Shown here: in pieces, positions 20,941-32,397 of the stretch
Layout: the number at the start of each line of letters is the position of its first letter
Position numbering within the stretch: position 1 is the first letter of the stretch
Assembly (NCBI GenBank): GCA_030549175.1
Contig: JAUKUA010000004.1
Location: 2,480,001 to 2,544,000, forward strand
Direction of reading: 5' to 3'
Length of the DNA: 64,000 nucleotides
From: Lasiosphaeris hirsuta
Taxonomy: Eukaryota > Ascomycota > Sordariomycetes > Sordariales > Lasiosphaeriaceae
The notes under the pieces: model-generated
Databases searched by the model: none
What the model was told of the DNA's origin: nothing
Seen by the model: only the letters and a program-made list of their open reading frames with translations
Made by a program: the position numbers and the translations under genes

Positions 20941-23128
20941 CTAGAATTCGGGAGTATATAGACGGTCACCTGCGAAGGTGAGAATAGATCCGGGTTTAAT
21001 CTTAACGTAAAATATTTCGTTCCCCTTTGAGAGGACTTAAATTTTTACACCCCCTTTTCCCGCTGGGAGCATCGGCTTCGCGAAGAGAAAGTAAATACTA
21101 ATTTTTAAACCTTTCATAACTTTTAAGAAGCAGTGTCAGTTCGAATATAATGTTTTATAATAGGGTCTGAACAGGCCTGGAAGGCCCTGTGGAGGTGTGG
21201 GACGAAGTCCCTGTGGATAATAGCAGATAAAATCTGCTCAGGGTTTTCTTCGTTGAAAAAGAGGACAGAGACTTAATGGAGGGTGTTATCTTCTAATACC
21301 ATTGAACAGAGCTTGGAAAGAGAGATAGAATGATGGTATGATTGTTGTTATAGGGCTTGAATTGAGTGTGTGGTGTGTGTTTAGAAAGTAACTATCTAAG
21401 GGGGGTAAGCCCTCCTTTTATCTTTTTTCCTTCTGGTACGTACCACACACATCTTGCTATTATGGACCAAATGGAGCCTATTCAGTCTTTAAAAAGGGGT
21501 TCTATAGACAATTGTGCTCTCAAAGGTCCTTAGTCCTAAGTGGCTGTTTGCGTCTAGAGTAGACGAAAGTGTCCAACTATTGTACAATAGACTATGGTAA
21601 CAAAGAGAACTAGGTCTTTTTTCAAAGACAATCCTATTGGCCAAATTGGTTTAAGTAGTGTATTTTTACGTAGAATCCGAATCTTCAATTAGAATACGGA
21701 TATCACGTAAGCTTAAGGAGTTATATTACTTTTATTAGATATCTTTTCATCATCAAAGAATATTGGTAGTAAAAAATATACTAGCTATATCTATGATTCT
21801 AGCCGGATTTTTCTATGATATTAGATTAATAATATTATATATAGTTTTCTTAATATTGTAACTAACAGAAATACTAACCCTGAAGAAACGTTGAGATAAA
21901 TTTTAAGGTTACGTCCGAGGTTAGGAATAAGTATAACCAAAGTATGTCGGTATTAAGAATTACGCTTTACAAGGCCGTAATATGGCAAGAACTACTGCTC
22001 AGGGTATTGAGGGTGTAACGGTGTGGCCGTCAGGTAGCTAGATAATACACTCCAGCATACTGTAGGTCCATAACGTAGTACCTATACTAGATAGTTCAGT
22101 AGAGCATATACAACTCGAAGTTCTAATTAACCCGTAACGGTGATTTCTTAGATGGAAAAGAGAAAACGGCAGTTACGTAGCGAAGCAAAGCCGCCGTTAC
22201 GTTTAGGGGCAGGTGTCCCAAAACTAGGGCTAGGTTCGTCCTTACAACCACACCAGCCTTTTTATGGTCACGGCAAGTATAGCCGGGACAGATTCCTTGG
22301 ACACCTCGGCTTAGGCGGCCCTCAGTGCGGCTCTCCCCTTGCTCAGGATCTGCGACTAATACGGACTCGGCCAGAAAAAAGTTTCGGGTGAGACTATATA
22401 GGTAGTCAGTCTCTAAAAAAAAATCGATCCTCGTACGAAGACGGTTAGCCTAAAATCAGGCTCGCTTTACCCTCGGCTCACCTTCGGCTTACCCCTAGCT
22501 CACCTTCCTACAAAACCGTCAACTTTACACGACTCTCCCGTGGGATAAGTTTGGGGCCTCTTTCCCTATAGAGGCGAAAACAAGGCCGGATGATGGTAAG
22601 GGTCCCAGAAAATGGAACATCCCCAAACAAACCAAACAAATTCTCCACCCCAAATCGGGGGCTAAGAAATGGGCTCAATGGCCAGCGTATTCGCTCTCCG
22701 TTTAAGGAGCTTCTAGGTTGTAGTAGCCATATTAGCTAGATATAGTGCCAGTTTCGCTCCGACATTACTTACCTACCGTACGACTGTTCTTCTCCCAGTC
22801 GCTATCTAGATAAAGATACCCTCTAATCCGCCCTACTACCTACCGCATGACTATTCTCTCTCGTCCCCAGAGTCTATGCTCCCTTGTTCTACTACTGTCT
22901 ACTACGCCTTCTTTTATCCTACTTTTGTATATCTTTTACTACCTCACCTTCCTGTTTACCTAGTTCTCTGCTACGCCTTCTACAATACCGAGAAAGAAGA
23001 GCCCCAAGGAGTTCTTTCACCGAGGAAAGGGAGGGCTCAGAAAACTGCACGGAGGTAATAGACGGCTCTGTAGTCCATAAAAAGCCAACGGAGAAGGTAC
23101 TGAGAGAATACCGCCGTATGATTGATCT
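20941..23128. repeat. AT-rich, decayed repeat-type DNA (RIP-like island)
   Basis: From about 21000 to 22140 the sequence is strongly A+T-rich with abundant TA dinucleotides (for example aatattatatatagttttct) and no frame above 60 codons. From 22140 to 23100 G+C rises in patches. No terminal repeats or coding signature could be assigned, but the texture fits transposon DNA aged by repeat-induced point mutation. Confidence 0.5.
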
Positions 23129-23830
23129 GTGAAACTAGTAAGATCCCCAAATTCCCACCAAGTGTCGGCTTCTAACATCCATTTCAGATATATTAAAGAC
23201 TACCCCGATGCTAACGCTTACGACCTTAAGTCCTTGAAGGACTTTGTGAAAGATATTACATTTGGTATCGATGGTGTAGAAGACAATCTAGACCCAGCGG
23301 AAGGGACCATCATGGTGTATTGGAAACAGTTTATGGGGGGCTGGCGTCGCGAAAATGATGCTATTCCCGAAAATACCACACTCTCGGTCACGAATGTATA
23401 TATATATCCACCCTTTCTCGACCGACTGGGCCAAGCCATCTAATTTGAATGCAGTTCATTAAGTACGAGTTACCCGAGATACTCAAACTGAGGGCAAAAA
23501 GATGGCGAAGAATAAGCGGCCGGGAAGGTTCGGAGGAGACGCCGAGACAGTTGCCGAAAGGTACGCATGTACATACCAGCGCCTTGATGGGTGTCCGCGA
23601 CCCCGATGTATTTGCTTGAGGGGCAGAGGGCAGATTTGGCCGAATCCCATCTACAAAGTCTCGTAGTAAACTTTCTGAAAGGCCAGGATATAAGATAATA
23701 CCATACCATCTTGTGCACCTACGGCGTGGGACTGTCCAAAGACTGACTTTACGGGAAGTGAAGAAGTTGGAAGTAGATTTACCCTCAACTTCGAACCAAT
23801 CAATCATCAACTTGGTCTCAGCAAAGGTGC
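23129..23830 (+). pseudogene. DUF3435 / FluG-domain-type protein relic
   Basis: The segment 23129-23443 keeps an open frame with YDLKSLKDFVKDITFGIDG, MVYWKQFMGGWRR and ENTTLSVTNVY, which resembles the N-terminal part of the large DUF3435/FluG-like family that is abundant in filamentous fungi and often carried by mobile elements. Downstream, pieces such as IKYELPEILKLRAKRWRR continue in another frame with stops near 23610 and 23820. No intact gene remains. The family call is from memory of sequence style and is moderate. Confidence 0.4.
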
Positions 23831-25811
23831 GCGGCTGACTGTACCAACCTATGCTTCACGATCCAGTGGCTGAGTGACGCGCCATCGCAAGGGGGCATCC
23901 TTGCGCGCAAGCCTCGGCAACCAGGGGTCGGCCACCTCTGACTCGCAAATGGTCATCTCAGGCACTTGGACTCCTGCGAACCAATGATTTGAGATATCTC
24001 CGAGTGTAAACCCCAGCTTCAAGCAACACATAGGCCTCTGGCAATTCTACGCTCCATCATTCCATATGTTAAGTAAGCAGCGCCCCTGCTTAAGTATAGC
24101 GGCACCAGCTAGGCCAACACAACCGGCTAACGGGAGCTCCTATAGTTCAGATGCCACCGTGCGGAACGCCCTTAGAGTAAGTAGCGTTGTCGGTGTGGAA
24201 AACGTACCAGATTGCCACGCTATACCGCGAGAGCGGCTGATGCCAGTCTGCTTCACGAGGGAGCTGTCGTCCCACCCGTCGCGGCTCCTGTCGCCGTCAC
24301 CATACTTCGGGCTACGGCCGTTGATTTTCTCCTATCCTTTCTGCTGCTGTTCCTGCCCTACCTTCTTGTTCCTGACCCTCGTTGTTCAAGGCTCTTCTAG
24401 AGAGCTATGTTGCCCCAGATCAATATTGCCGCTCTTAGCCCTAACGCCGGTTCGGTTGCCTCCAGGGCCTTTGCCATACTCGAATGGGGTCGGCTGCCCA
24501 GGGACCGTGATTCCCTGGGGGGGTTGAAAAGACGAGGGCTCGCTGGTGAACCGTGCGTTCTGGTAGGGCAAAGTGCGACAGTAGATGCGGATTTCGGCAG
24601 GTGGGCTTTCCTGCTGACGTTTCACCCTTCTAGTAAGCTTCGACTACGTACAGGACCGTGGTGAGGGGGTCGGGCGACCAGCGGACCAGATATCTGACTC
24701 TCGACGGAGGCGTGCGCAATGGCCGGCACGTCAAGGGATTAGGGGAAGAAGTCGGGCTAGTACCTGTGAGGTTCCGGGGGACGGAGATGGATCGGGAGAC
24801 GAACGAAGGCACTTTCGAAGAACTCGAATTGGAAGGTAGAATATATTGTCAGTACGGGAAAACATAAGCTCGATGGAAGCAATGGGAACAGGGGAAGAAA
24901 TGGAACAGAAGTAGAAGCAGACCGGAAGACGGAATACCAGATAGCTAAGCTTCCTGTTACGGCGAGCGGCGGCTAGCGCTGAAGCCAGGGCTAAAGGCAA
25001 TTCGAAGTCGCGCGCTATGGTCTAATGGAAAGCTGTTACTTGCGTTCCGAGACTGCTGGTGTGTGTTGGTGCCGGTGTCGGGTGCACTTGAGCCTGCTCT
25101 GCTGGACGCTGGAAGCTCCAAAATTGGCCTGGGCATCGGCCCGATGGGGCGCTGTAATGTAAGGAACAGGTGCGGGGCTAGCTGTCATCTTACGTAAAAG
25201 CACCACAAGCGCTCGCGAGCGCTTCGGCCACATTGCCAAGCGCACTCGCAGTGAAGTGCGCGATTCCGCGCACTTGGCCGCGACTTCAATAATACAACAC
25301 ACATGCAGCTCTCTTGTTGATGCGATTCAGGTTGATACACGTGATATTTGACACTAGCACCTTGGATTTTTCAGCGGATAATGTAAGGTACCTATCTAGG
25401 TACCTAGGTAGTTGACCCCTCCGATAGGCACAGGCCATCTGACAGGCCAGGGGCTTAGCGCCGCCGCCGAAGTCTAGTTCCGTACTGCAGGATACGTTTT
25501 CTCCGGGTCGATGCCCGTTGAAGCTCTTATCGCTTGTCTGATCGAATATTAGAAATTCGGCATATCGCCGTACTAAACTGTTTAAGTTGCGTGGTTATAA
25601 GCTGGATGCGCGCGCTAACTAACGAACGAGAGCGGCGCCGTGCTGCACATAGTGGCAACAACGGCCCTCAACAATCAAGAGTCCTCTGGGCCTCGTAGCC
25701 ATGTAATGGCGATTTTGTGAGGCGAAATAGACTGGAGGGGCGCCCTTTTGAATCCTCGTCCGATGGGGGTCCCAGTTGCCGCCGTGGTGCTCAGTGAATG
25801 TCGGTGCTATT
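23831..25811. other. Gene-poor stretch, probably old repeat DNA
   Basis: Several open frames of 60-150 codons exist on both strands, none with motifs, splice continuity or plausible composition. Around 24650-24960 the sequence has an LTR-like look (purine-rich, A-rich end) but no matching partner was found in the window. Confidence 0.35.
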
Positions 25812-26210
25812 TTACCGCTTCCCTAATAACCAAACCATCAAATCGTCTTGTCCTCCGTCGCTCAAAACAATCGAGTCGCCTTGTTGCGTCTCGGGCGTGA
25901 ATGGCAAGTGCTTCGTCGGCCTGCGCTGGTATTTACCACCGCTTCCGCTCTCTTTGGGCACCAGCACCGTCCCCCAATCCATGCCTTGCATGTCTTTCAC
26001 TTCCAGTATCTACGTCCCGCGCCAGTTGCTCTCCTCTTGGACGACTTGCTGGAGGCACCGGGGAAACTCGGCCGTCCTGTCGAATTGCCATCCTCTTGGG
26101 GGCGAACACTTGGTCGGTGGAGGCTGGGTTTCGTTCCTTTTACATTCTGACTGCTCCATCTCTTTTCTCTTATTCTTACGCATCATACGGCCGACTTTTA
26201 ATCTTTCCAT
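25812..26210 (-). pseudogene. Possible degenerate coding segment
   Basis: One minus-strand frame runs from ATG 26210 to a stop at 25812 with a single internal TAG at about 26010. The part after the stop (VKDMQGMDWGTVLVPKES; DSIVLSDGGQDDLMVWLLGK) looks protein-like. I recognise no family. It may be a broken gene or chance. Confidence 0.2.
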
Positions 26211-27105
26211 GCCTGGCGTACAGGGGAATATAGTTGTCGGGTAATGTTGGTGACTCTGCCCATGCCTGAGATACTATTAGACATATGTAAAGAGGCAAGA
26301 GAATTTCTGTACAAGAGACTTACTGTATTAACTGGGGCGGTGTCGTTACTCTGTGTCGTTGATGTTATGTTGTGAGCTGAATCTGAAATATCGAGTATCC
26401 TGGATGCAGAGGTGTGAGATGGAGGAGAGAAGAAACAAAGAAGCAGGCGGGTTTTTTATGTCCTCTCGAGGCAATAGAGTTATACCTTCTGGTGGCTGCC
26501 TAGCCGTAACCAAACTTGAGGTGGGAGGGCCTACCGCCCATTCTTCGGCAGAGGTGCCAGGACCAAATCAGCCACTCGAGTGTGTGCGTAGCTAAAGAAA
26601 AAAAATAGAAAAAAAGGATTATAGCAAACTAACGTACGTATGATGATGGATATCGGATTGGCATCGTGGATGTTGTGTGCGTAGTGAAGTAGGAAATACA
26701 AATAAACATGGCACCCCAAAAACTATAGTGAGGTCAATGATTGGCCAGATGCTGGCGGGTGGGTCTGACGCCAGTCACACAGTGTGCATACGTGAATAAG
26801 AGCATGTGTGGAGAAATCGCTTGAAATCACTCCGAGTCGAAAAAAAAAAAATTCGGTCTGGCTGGCTATTAGCTGCTTCAGATCAAGGCCATCCGAGCCA
26901 CCAATCCGAGGCCTGAATCTGGGCCAACGAACATGTTCTAGAGCACAACATAAGGGCCTCTATTCTGGCCAATAAACTAGATCTTCATCTGATCACAAAA
27001 CCTGTAGCAGCGCAAACAGTGCACAAGGCAAATCAAAGGCTTCGATTTTGTTGTAGATATTAGCCAAGCTCAAGATTTTAAAAACAGACTGGCCGGCGTC
27101 GGTTA
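26211..27105. other. Non-coding region
   Basis: Poly-A tracts near 26594 and 26840 and no supported gene. Confidence 0.4.
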
Positions 27106-27604
27106 GGGCCTGATCCACACCCCAACTGGCGGTTTGGCAAACTATCAGAAAGTGACTCAAAGGTGGTTCAAAAGTGCCAAGCCAGAATTTTTCAATGTAA
27201 CTATGCCTGTTTTAGCACCAATTTTTAGCCACAACTGCATCAATCGACTCTTGACTCTGGCACCTGAAGTATCCGCTAATGCATCTTGCAGATCGCACTA
27301 ATTATGGTAATCCAACCTTCGAAGTTCGCCGAATTTGGCGGTTTTGCCAAACAGTCGCACGCGACTGTTTGAAGCTCAAACCGCCAGTTGAGACTACCCT
27401 GACACCTGATATTACAGGGCCTACAGCGCATCACACCGCTGAGACCCGCTATAGTTAGAGGGCCAGAACGCACACACACACACAACCCTAACCCCTAACA
27501 CAGGCCCTCGTACAGGCCAGACGGTACATCCAGACCGACCCACTCCCGCAAATGTCACTTTTTGGCAGTTTGCCAAACCGCCGGTTGGGGTGTGGATCAG
27601 GCCC
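27106..27604. mobile_element. 499-bp MITE with 51-bp terminal inverted repeats and TTA target duplication
   Basis: The left end (27106-27156, beginning GGGCCTGATCCACACCCCAA) and the right end (27554-27604, reverse complement) match at 47 of 51 positions. All four differences are transitions. Both ends are flanked by TTA (27103-27105 and 27605-27607). A three-base TTA duplication with long inverted repeats and no coding capacity is typical of PIF/Harbinger-type miniature elements. Inside, 27330-27392 holds further copies of the terminal motif ggcggtttggcaaac in both orientations, giving extra hairpin potential. Confidence 0.8.
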
Positions 27605-27607
27605 TTA

Positions 27608-30402
27608 TTAGTCGGTTTGCCAGCCTCAGCAGCTGTTGCACTCACCCACTGCAGCTGCTCTCGAAAGAGCCATTGAAACGATAATGGAAAGGATGCTTGT
27701 GATTTTTAGTTTCTGACTGTTCAGGAAGCGGGTATCTTCGCCTGAGATTGCTACGTGGTTCGTGGTAGGTGCAGCTGTTTACGGCCGGGGCTGTAAGGTG
27801 GCGCCGGCAGGACTGATCTCGCGATTGCCTAGCTGACTCACTAACTGACTGCATGGTGCAAGATCGATCTTGAGCAAACTCGCTATACACCTTCGGCCCC
27901 GCAGCCGCGGCGGGAAGGCAAAACTTGTCAGAACATCTAGATGGCAACGAAACATGCTCTCTGCAATTTCCTTGGCTCAATTTCTCCCATCGGCATGGGC
28001 GACCTGGGACCTCCACATTCGATGAGCCCAGGGATTATGTACGTGATCCAGCATCTTGCTTTTCAACAATCAGAACTGCGCGGCGTAGTTGGCTAGTGTT
28101 TCGCTTTCAGACCAAAGCTAATACTTTCCATCTTCTCAGGGCACTTCTTGGGCATTGTTCTTGGATGCTAGGGACGGTTGGACACAACTTGAACCTTGGA
28201 AGGTTCCCATGTTTCAAGGTTGGGTACTAAAACCCCCTACTGACAGGAGAAGATCTCGCACCAAGGCAAAACTTCTCGTTCTTCGGATCGAGGGTCTCAT
28301 GATGGGTCCAGTAGGTAAGACGACACCTCCAGTTCGCTCCTGCATCTGGCCAACTACGCCGCTTCTTTTTTTTTTTCTTTTTTATCCGCCATAAATTTTT
28401 TGTCCCAACCGATCCGAGCTATCACAATCTCCAGATCGCTCCTCCCGCCAGCCAATTTTCTCATTCAGTTTGCATTTCTTGGGCCCAAGTCAGATTGATG
28501 ATGCTTTGCCGGGCTGCTGGACAAAACACTTGGAACGTGGTGCGAGTCCAGATCCTGGAATCTCAAATCTCGTTGACACATGGTCGGCCAACAGCAGATC
28601 ATGCGACGGATACCCACATCCCTAGCCTTTTACTGAGACAGGACACTTCACTGATCAAACATCCTTGAGCTGTGGGATCTTTTGAGGCCTACCACAAGCC
28701 AGACGAGGCCCGCCGCTGCAAGAAGCCGACTGAAATGGAGCCCAATAGCATCAAAGGAAAGCACTGTAGCCTTGGCGAAAAGTCCCTACGGTACCTAAGG
28801 CAAACGGACTCCCATGTTGTATCGGCCGGGCGACATTGGAGTCGGCGCCCTCGGAAGCTGGGGGGACTCTCTTGCGGGACGGTCGAAGAGAGAGAGAGAG
28901 CCTGGATGTATCGGGGTGCCAGACCAACCCCATCCAACCCATCTTGGGCAAGGCACTCTACCTATCGAAGAGTGTCGGGAAGCACTTCCGCAGCCACCGT
29001 CCCAGACCGAGGGGGATCCAGGAGACAAAGGGTGGTTTGCGTCGCTCGTCAAACGATTGGACCTCACTCGGTACTACCGCGAACCACGACCCGAGGGACC
29101 AACACGCAACAAGTTTTATTTCCTCTGAGTGCGGTCGTCCATGTCAATCTCCATTTTGTCACTTGTTTTTAGCAAACAATTGCTGTTTTGTCTGGCCTGT
29201 TGTTTTTCTCTTCCCTGACGAATCCTCAAAGAGACCGCCTCGGCACACCATAGGTAGCGGTCGACTCCGAGTGCGGTAGCCTCCATACATGACCCTGAAA
29301 TGACAGAAAATGCACATCGGGAATACTGTCGCCCTGTCAAAGGCCACCCACCGCAAACTACCACTTCCTCATAAAAGCGGCTTAGACCTATGACCCCACC
29401 TGAATGGTCAAGTGAGGCCTCAAATCCATCTTGTACCTGGCGCTTCTTCTAGATTATTTAGGCGAACAATGGTGGGCGTAATTCGCTTTGCAAGGCGGAC
29501 TTGCAGATAGCCAAATGATACTTGAAAAAGTCCAACCGCATTATCTGAATGCAAGGCCGTTTTAGTAAATTTCATTGATTTGGTTATGGTTGATGCTGAT
29601 GTCAACTGGTAACGATCAACGAGGTCAGACCTGGAGTCTTTGACGTGTCCCTGGATGTGGGGGTTCCCCTTTTGTGTACAGCGCTGAGGTTTCGCAGCAG
29701 CGTCATCCGTCGCCCACGGCCAAAGAGAGCGCCAAGTTTCAGACGTGGGACCCCACTGCGACGCGTTACACGTCAGTGCAAGACAGTTTTGGGCTCACCA
29801 AGCTGAATTCCTCCAGGAGCTGAATCGGCTGCAGCGATATGGTCGGCTGCCGGCGGACAAGGCAGCCAAACAGGGCTCTTTGACCGAAAGTTAATTCGGT
29901 CGGAAGTCTGGGGAGTCGATCCCATTGACGCGGCGGATACGGTTAGAGCATATCGCATGAGAAAAGACCGAGGGAAAGTGCTGCGCACCCGGCTGCAAAC
30001 TGCAGCAAGCTTTTGACGTTTGAGGGTCACAGGGCAGGCGCGGGTGTCGCATTGCCTTGACACCGGCCCAAAGCGGCGATCTTCCTGCAACGGCGTCAAC
30101 ACAACCCCTGCCCCAGCGATATGAAACGGTTGCCGTCCCAAACCGTCGGATCATGGCGCTATTTGTACCAATTCCCAAGACCCGTCGCCGCCGATCCAAT
30201 GCGCCTTCCCGACCAAGTTCGCTTTTCGCTCTTCCTCAAAACTAATCTCTTCGGAGATTTCCATTCTCTTTTTTTTTCTCTCCACGACAAGATGCCAATG
30301 CAGGTGAATTCCACCTGCTAACCTGGCGAACCACGGCCGCTTCACTTACATGTTTTAATTTTGCCTAATTCTTCACTTCTCATTCCATTTTTTTCTTGAG
30401 CG
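27608..30402. other. Long region without a supported gene
   Basis: Frames of 80-166 codons occur (28672-29172, 28836-29279, 27642-28016, 29773-30141) but they overlap one another on both strands and show no motif. The last 300 bases are pyrimidine-rich and fit the promoter of the gene at 30403. Confidence 0.4.
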
Positions 30403-31731
30403 ATGCTGGTCATCCGCATCCTTTGGCTGCAGGCTGCGCTAGCCGCAGCCCAGCTCGTCAACCTCGACCCTCTGCTCGATCCTCTGCTCGGCGGCGGCGC
30501 AAGCACCGATGTCGCCGCGCCGACAGCAGACCCGGCCGCCGCACCAACCGACGTCCTCGCCGTGCCCGCCACCCCCGAGACGCCCGCGGTAGAGGAGCCA
30601 GTCGCCACGCCCGAGCCGGAGCCTGTCCCCGAGGTGACGGTGCCAGAACCGACGCCCGAGGCGCCGACCCCGGACCCGGCCCCCGTCCCGGAAACTCCCG
30701 TAACAGTCCCAGAACCGGTCCCGGAAACGCCTGTGCCAGCCCCGGCGCCAGTTCCTGAAACTCCAGTGCAAGCCCCGGAACCAGTCCCCGAAACGCCTGT
30801 ACCAGCTCCGGCGCCGGTCCCCGACACTCCCGCGCCTGCCCCGGCGCCGATCATCGTCACCCCGCCAGTCCAGGCCCCGGCCCCGGTCCCACAAACGCCC
30901 TCCATCCAAATTCCCGCGGTCCCGCAAGCCCCCGCGCCGCAGGCCCCCGCGCCCGCCGCACCCGCCTCGCCCGGCGTCATCGCCATCCCAACCCTCACCC
31001 CGGCATCCCCCGCAGCGCCGGCACCAGCCGCGCCAGCGCCAGCCTCGCCTTCCGCGGGCGGGGGCACGGCGGCGGCGCCCGCCCCTGGAGGGATCAACGT
31101 ATTCAACGCGCCCGGCGCGGGCGGCGTCGCTGCGACACCCGTCCAGCAGGAGCCCGTGACGGCGCTGGTCACGCAGGCTGGGAGTACTTTCCTTTCGGTT
31201 TTCGTCCCGCCCACGCCGACGGCCGTGGCGGCGCTGCAGTCGGGGCAGCCGGCGTCGCCCTTCTTCACGCCGAGTACCGATCCGGATGGGGATGGGGTCG
31301 ACGGGGCTGGGACGGCTGCGGATGTTGGTAGTGATGGGACCCAGGGTGGTGGGGTCGGAGAGGGGGAGGTGAAGAAGGAGGAGGGGATGCCGATGGGGAC
31401 CAAGATTGCCATTGGGGTCGCCGGGGGTGCTGGTGGTATCGCGGTGGCGGTTCTAGTCACCTATCTGCTGTGGAAGAGGAGGATGGGGCGGAAGAAGGAG
31501 GAGGACGACGAGGCACTGGGGATCTCGTCGATTTCGGGCCCGCAGGACAAGCAGAAGCTGGATTGGGAGAGCGACCACAACGTGCCGTTTGAGTTTGGGT
31601 TCGAGTACCGCGAGAAGGAGAAAAAGGCGGACGGGTTGGCGGTCAATGTCAACAACGACGATGCGCTCCCGGCCCACGACGAGGCGCCGCGCTCGTCGAA
31701 CCCACTCGCTGGCGTGTTCAACCGCCGTTGA
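30403..31731 (+). CDS. Proline-rich single-pass membrane protein (Wsc/Mid2-like layout)
   Basis: A single exon of 442 residues. Residues 1-16 (MLVIRILWLQAALAAA) form a signal peptide. Residues 40-270 are a rigid stalk of Pro-Val-Pro-Glu-Thr-type repeats (PVPETPVPAPAPVPETPVQA), which should be heavily O-glycosylated in the wall. A GGGTAAAPAPGG linker and an acidic Gly-rich segment follow. One membrane helix is at about 329-351 (AIGVAGGAGGIAVAVLVTYL), then a basic KRRMGRKK stop-transfer and a cytosolic tail of about 85 residues rich in Asp/Glu. This is the layout of fungal wall-stress sensors, but no WSC cysteine domain is present, so the sensor role is an inference. The opposite strand has an equally long open frame that is merely its shadow. 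Confidence 0.8.
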   Translation: MLVIRILWLQAALAAAQLVNLDPLLDPLLGGGASTDVAAPTADPAAAPTDVLAVPATPETPAVEEPVATPEPEPVPEVTVPEPTPEAPTPDPAPVPETPVTVPEPVPETPVPAPAPVPETPVQAPEPVPETPVPAPAPVPDTPAPAPAPIIVTPPVQAPAPVPQTPSIQIPAVPQAPAPQAPAPAAPASPGVIAIPTLTPASPAAPAPAAPAPASPSAGGGTAAAPAPGGINVFNAPGAGGVAATPVQQEPVTALVTQAGSTFLSVFVPPTPTAVAALQSGQPASPFFTPSTDPDGDGVDGAGTAADVGSDGTQGGGVGEGEVKKEEGMPMGTKIAIGVAGGAGGIAVAVLVTYLLWKRRMGRKKEEDDEALGISSISGPQDKQKLDWESDHNVPFEFGFEYREKEKKADGLAVNVNNDDALPAHDEAPRSSNPLAGVFNRR

Positions 31732-32397
31732 TCTCAACTTGGCTATGGTTGGGTGTCGCTCCCATGGTGAGGATGGGAGGCGCATGTCCGGCCTTGTTCG
31801 GCGTGGAACCGTCAGGTCTGAGACGACTTTCTTGACCCAGGTGGTGGAGAGAACAAGAGGCGGTGGTTATTTCAGTTCTGATATTTCAGCGGGCGGATTA
31901 CCTAGGTCCGAAGGTACCTTGGGGGTATCATTTAGGCACTAAAACGGGCGATCTGCACCCTAGCAAGAAGACACCTGATGACTTGATGTCTCTGTTATAT
32001 ATTTTGAATACATCACAATATTGGCTTCCCCCAGACGCACCGAGGGAAGACAGAAAGGGGTCCGTGTTCAACTCTGAATGCTTTTTTGTGGCTTGATCAC
32101 ACAGATGGCATGCATATACACGCGGGGTCTATTGATCGGGGCTTGGGGCTGAGAATGTGGAAGCAAGCTGAGTGGGCGGGTTCAGAGTCCAGACTCGAAT
32201 GCTTTGGCATTTATGCATCGCTTTCATTTCCCCAAGAGCAAATCACTGCCGGCGCCAAGAATATACCAAGACTTTTTACCCACAGCCTCATGGCCAGGTT
32301 GTTGATAGGGAGTCGTTAAAATGCAGATGTTCACCAGGGACTCCCGTCCCACAATGTCTTGGTCGTGTCCTCTCACGGTGTGGATAGCCCCGCCGTG
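31732..32397. other. Intergenic region
   Basis: 3' region of the proline-rich gene and promoter of the next; no supported gene. Confidence 0.45.

Noticed and set aside
28672..29279. Overlapping frames of 166 and 147 codons
   Set aside because: Two phases of the same strand plus three frames on the other strand are all open here; none has a motif, so the openness reflects composition.
30342..31460. 372-codon minus-strand frame, Gly/Thr/Ala-rich
   Set aside because: Shadow of the proline-rich gene on the plus strand, which has a signal peptide, a membrane helix and a sensible tail; the antisense has none.
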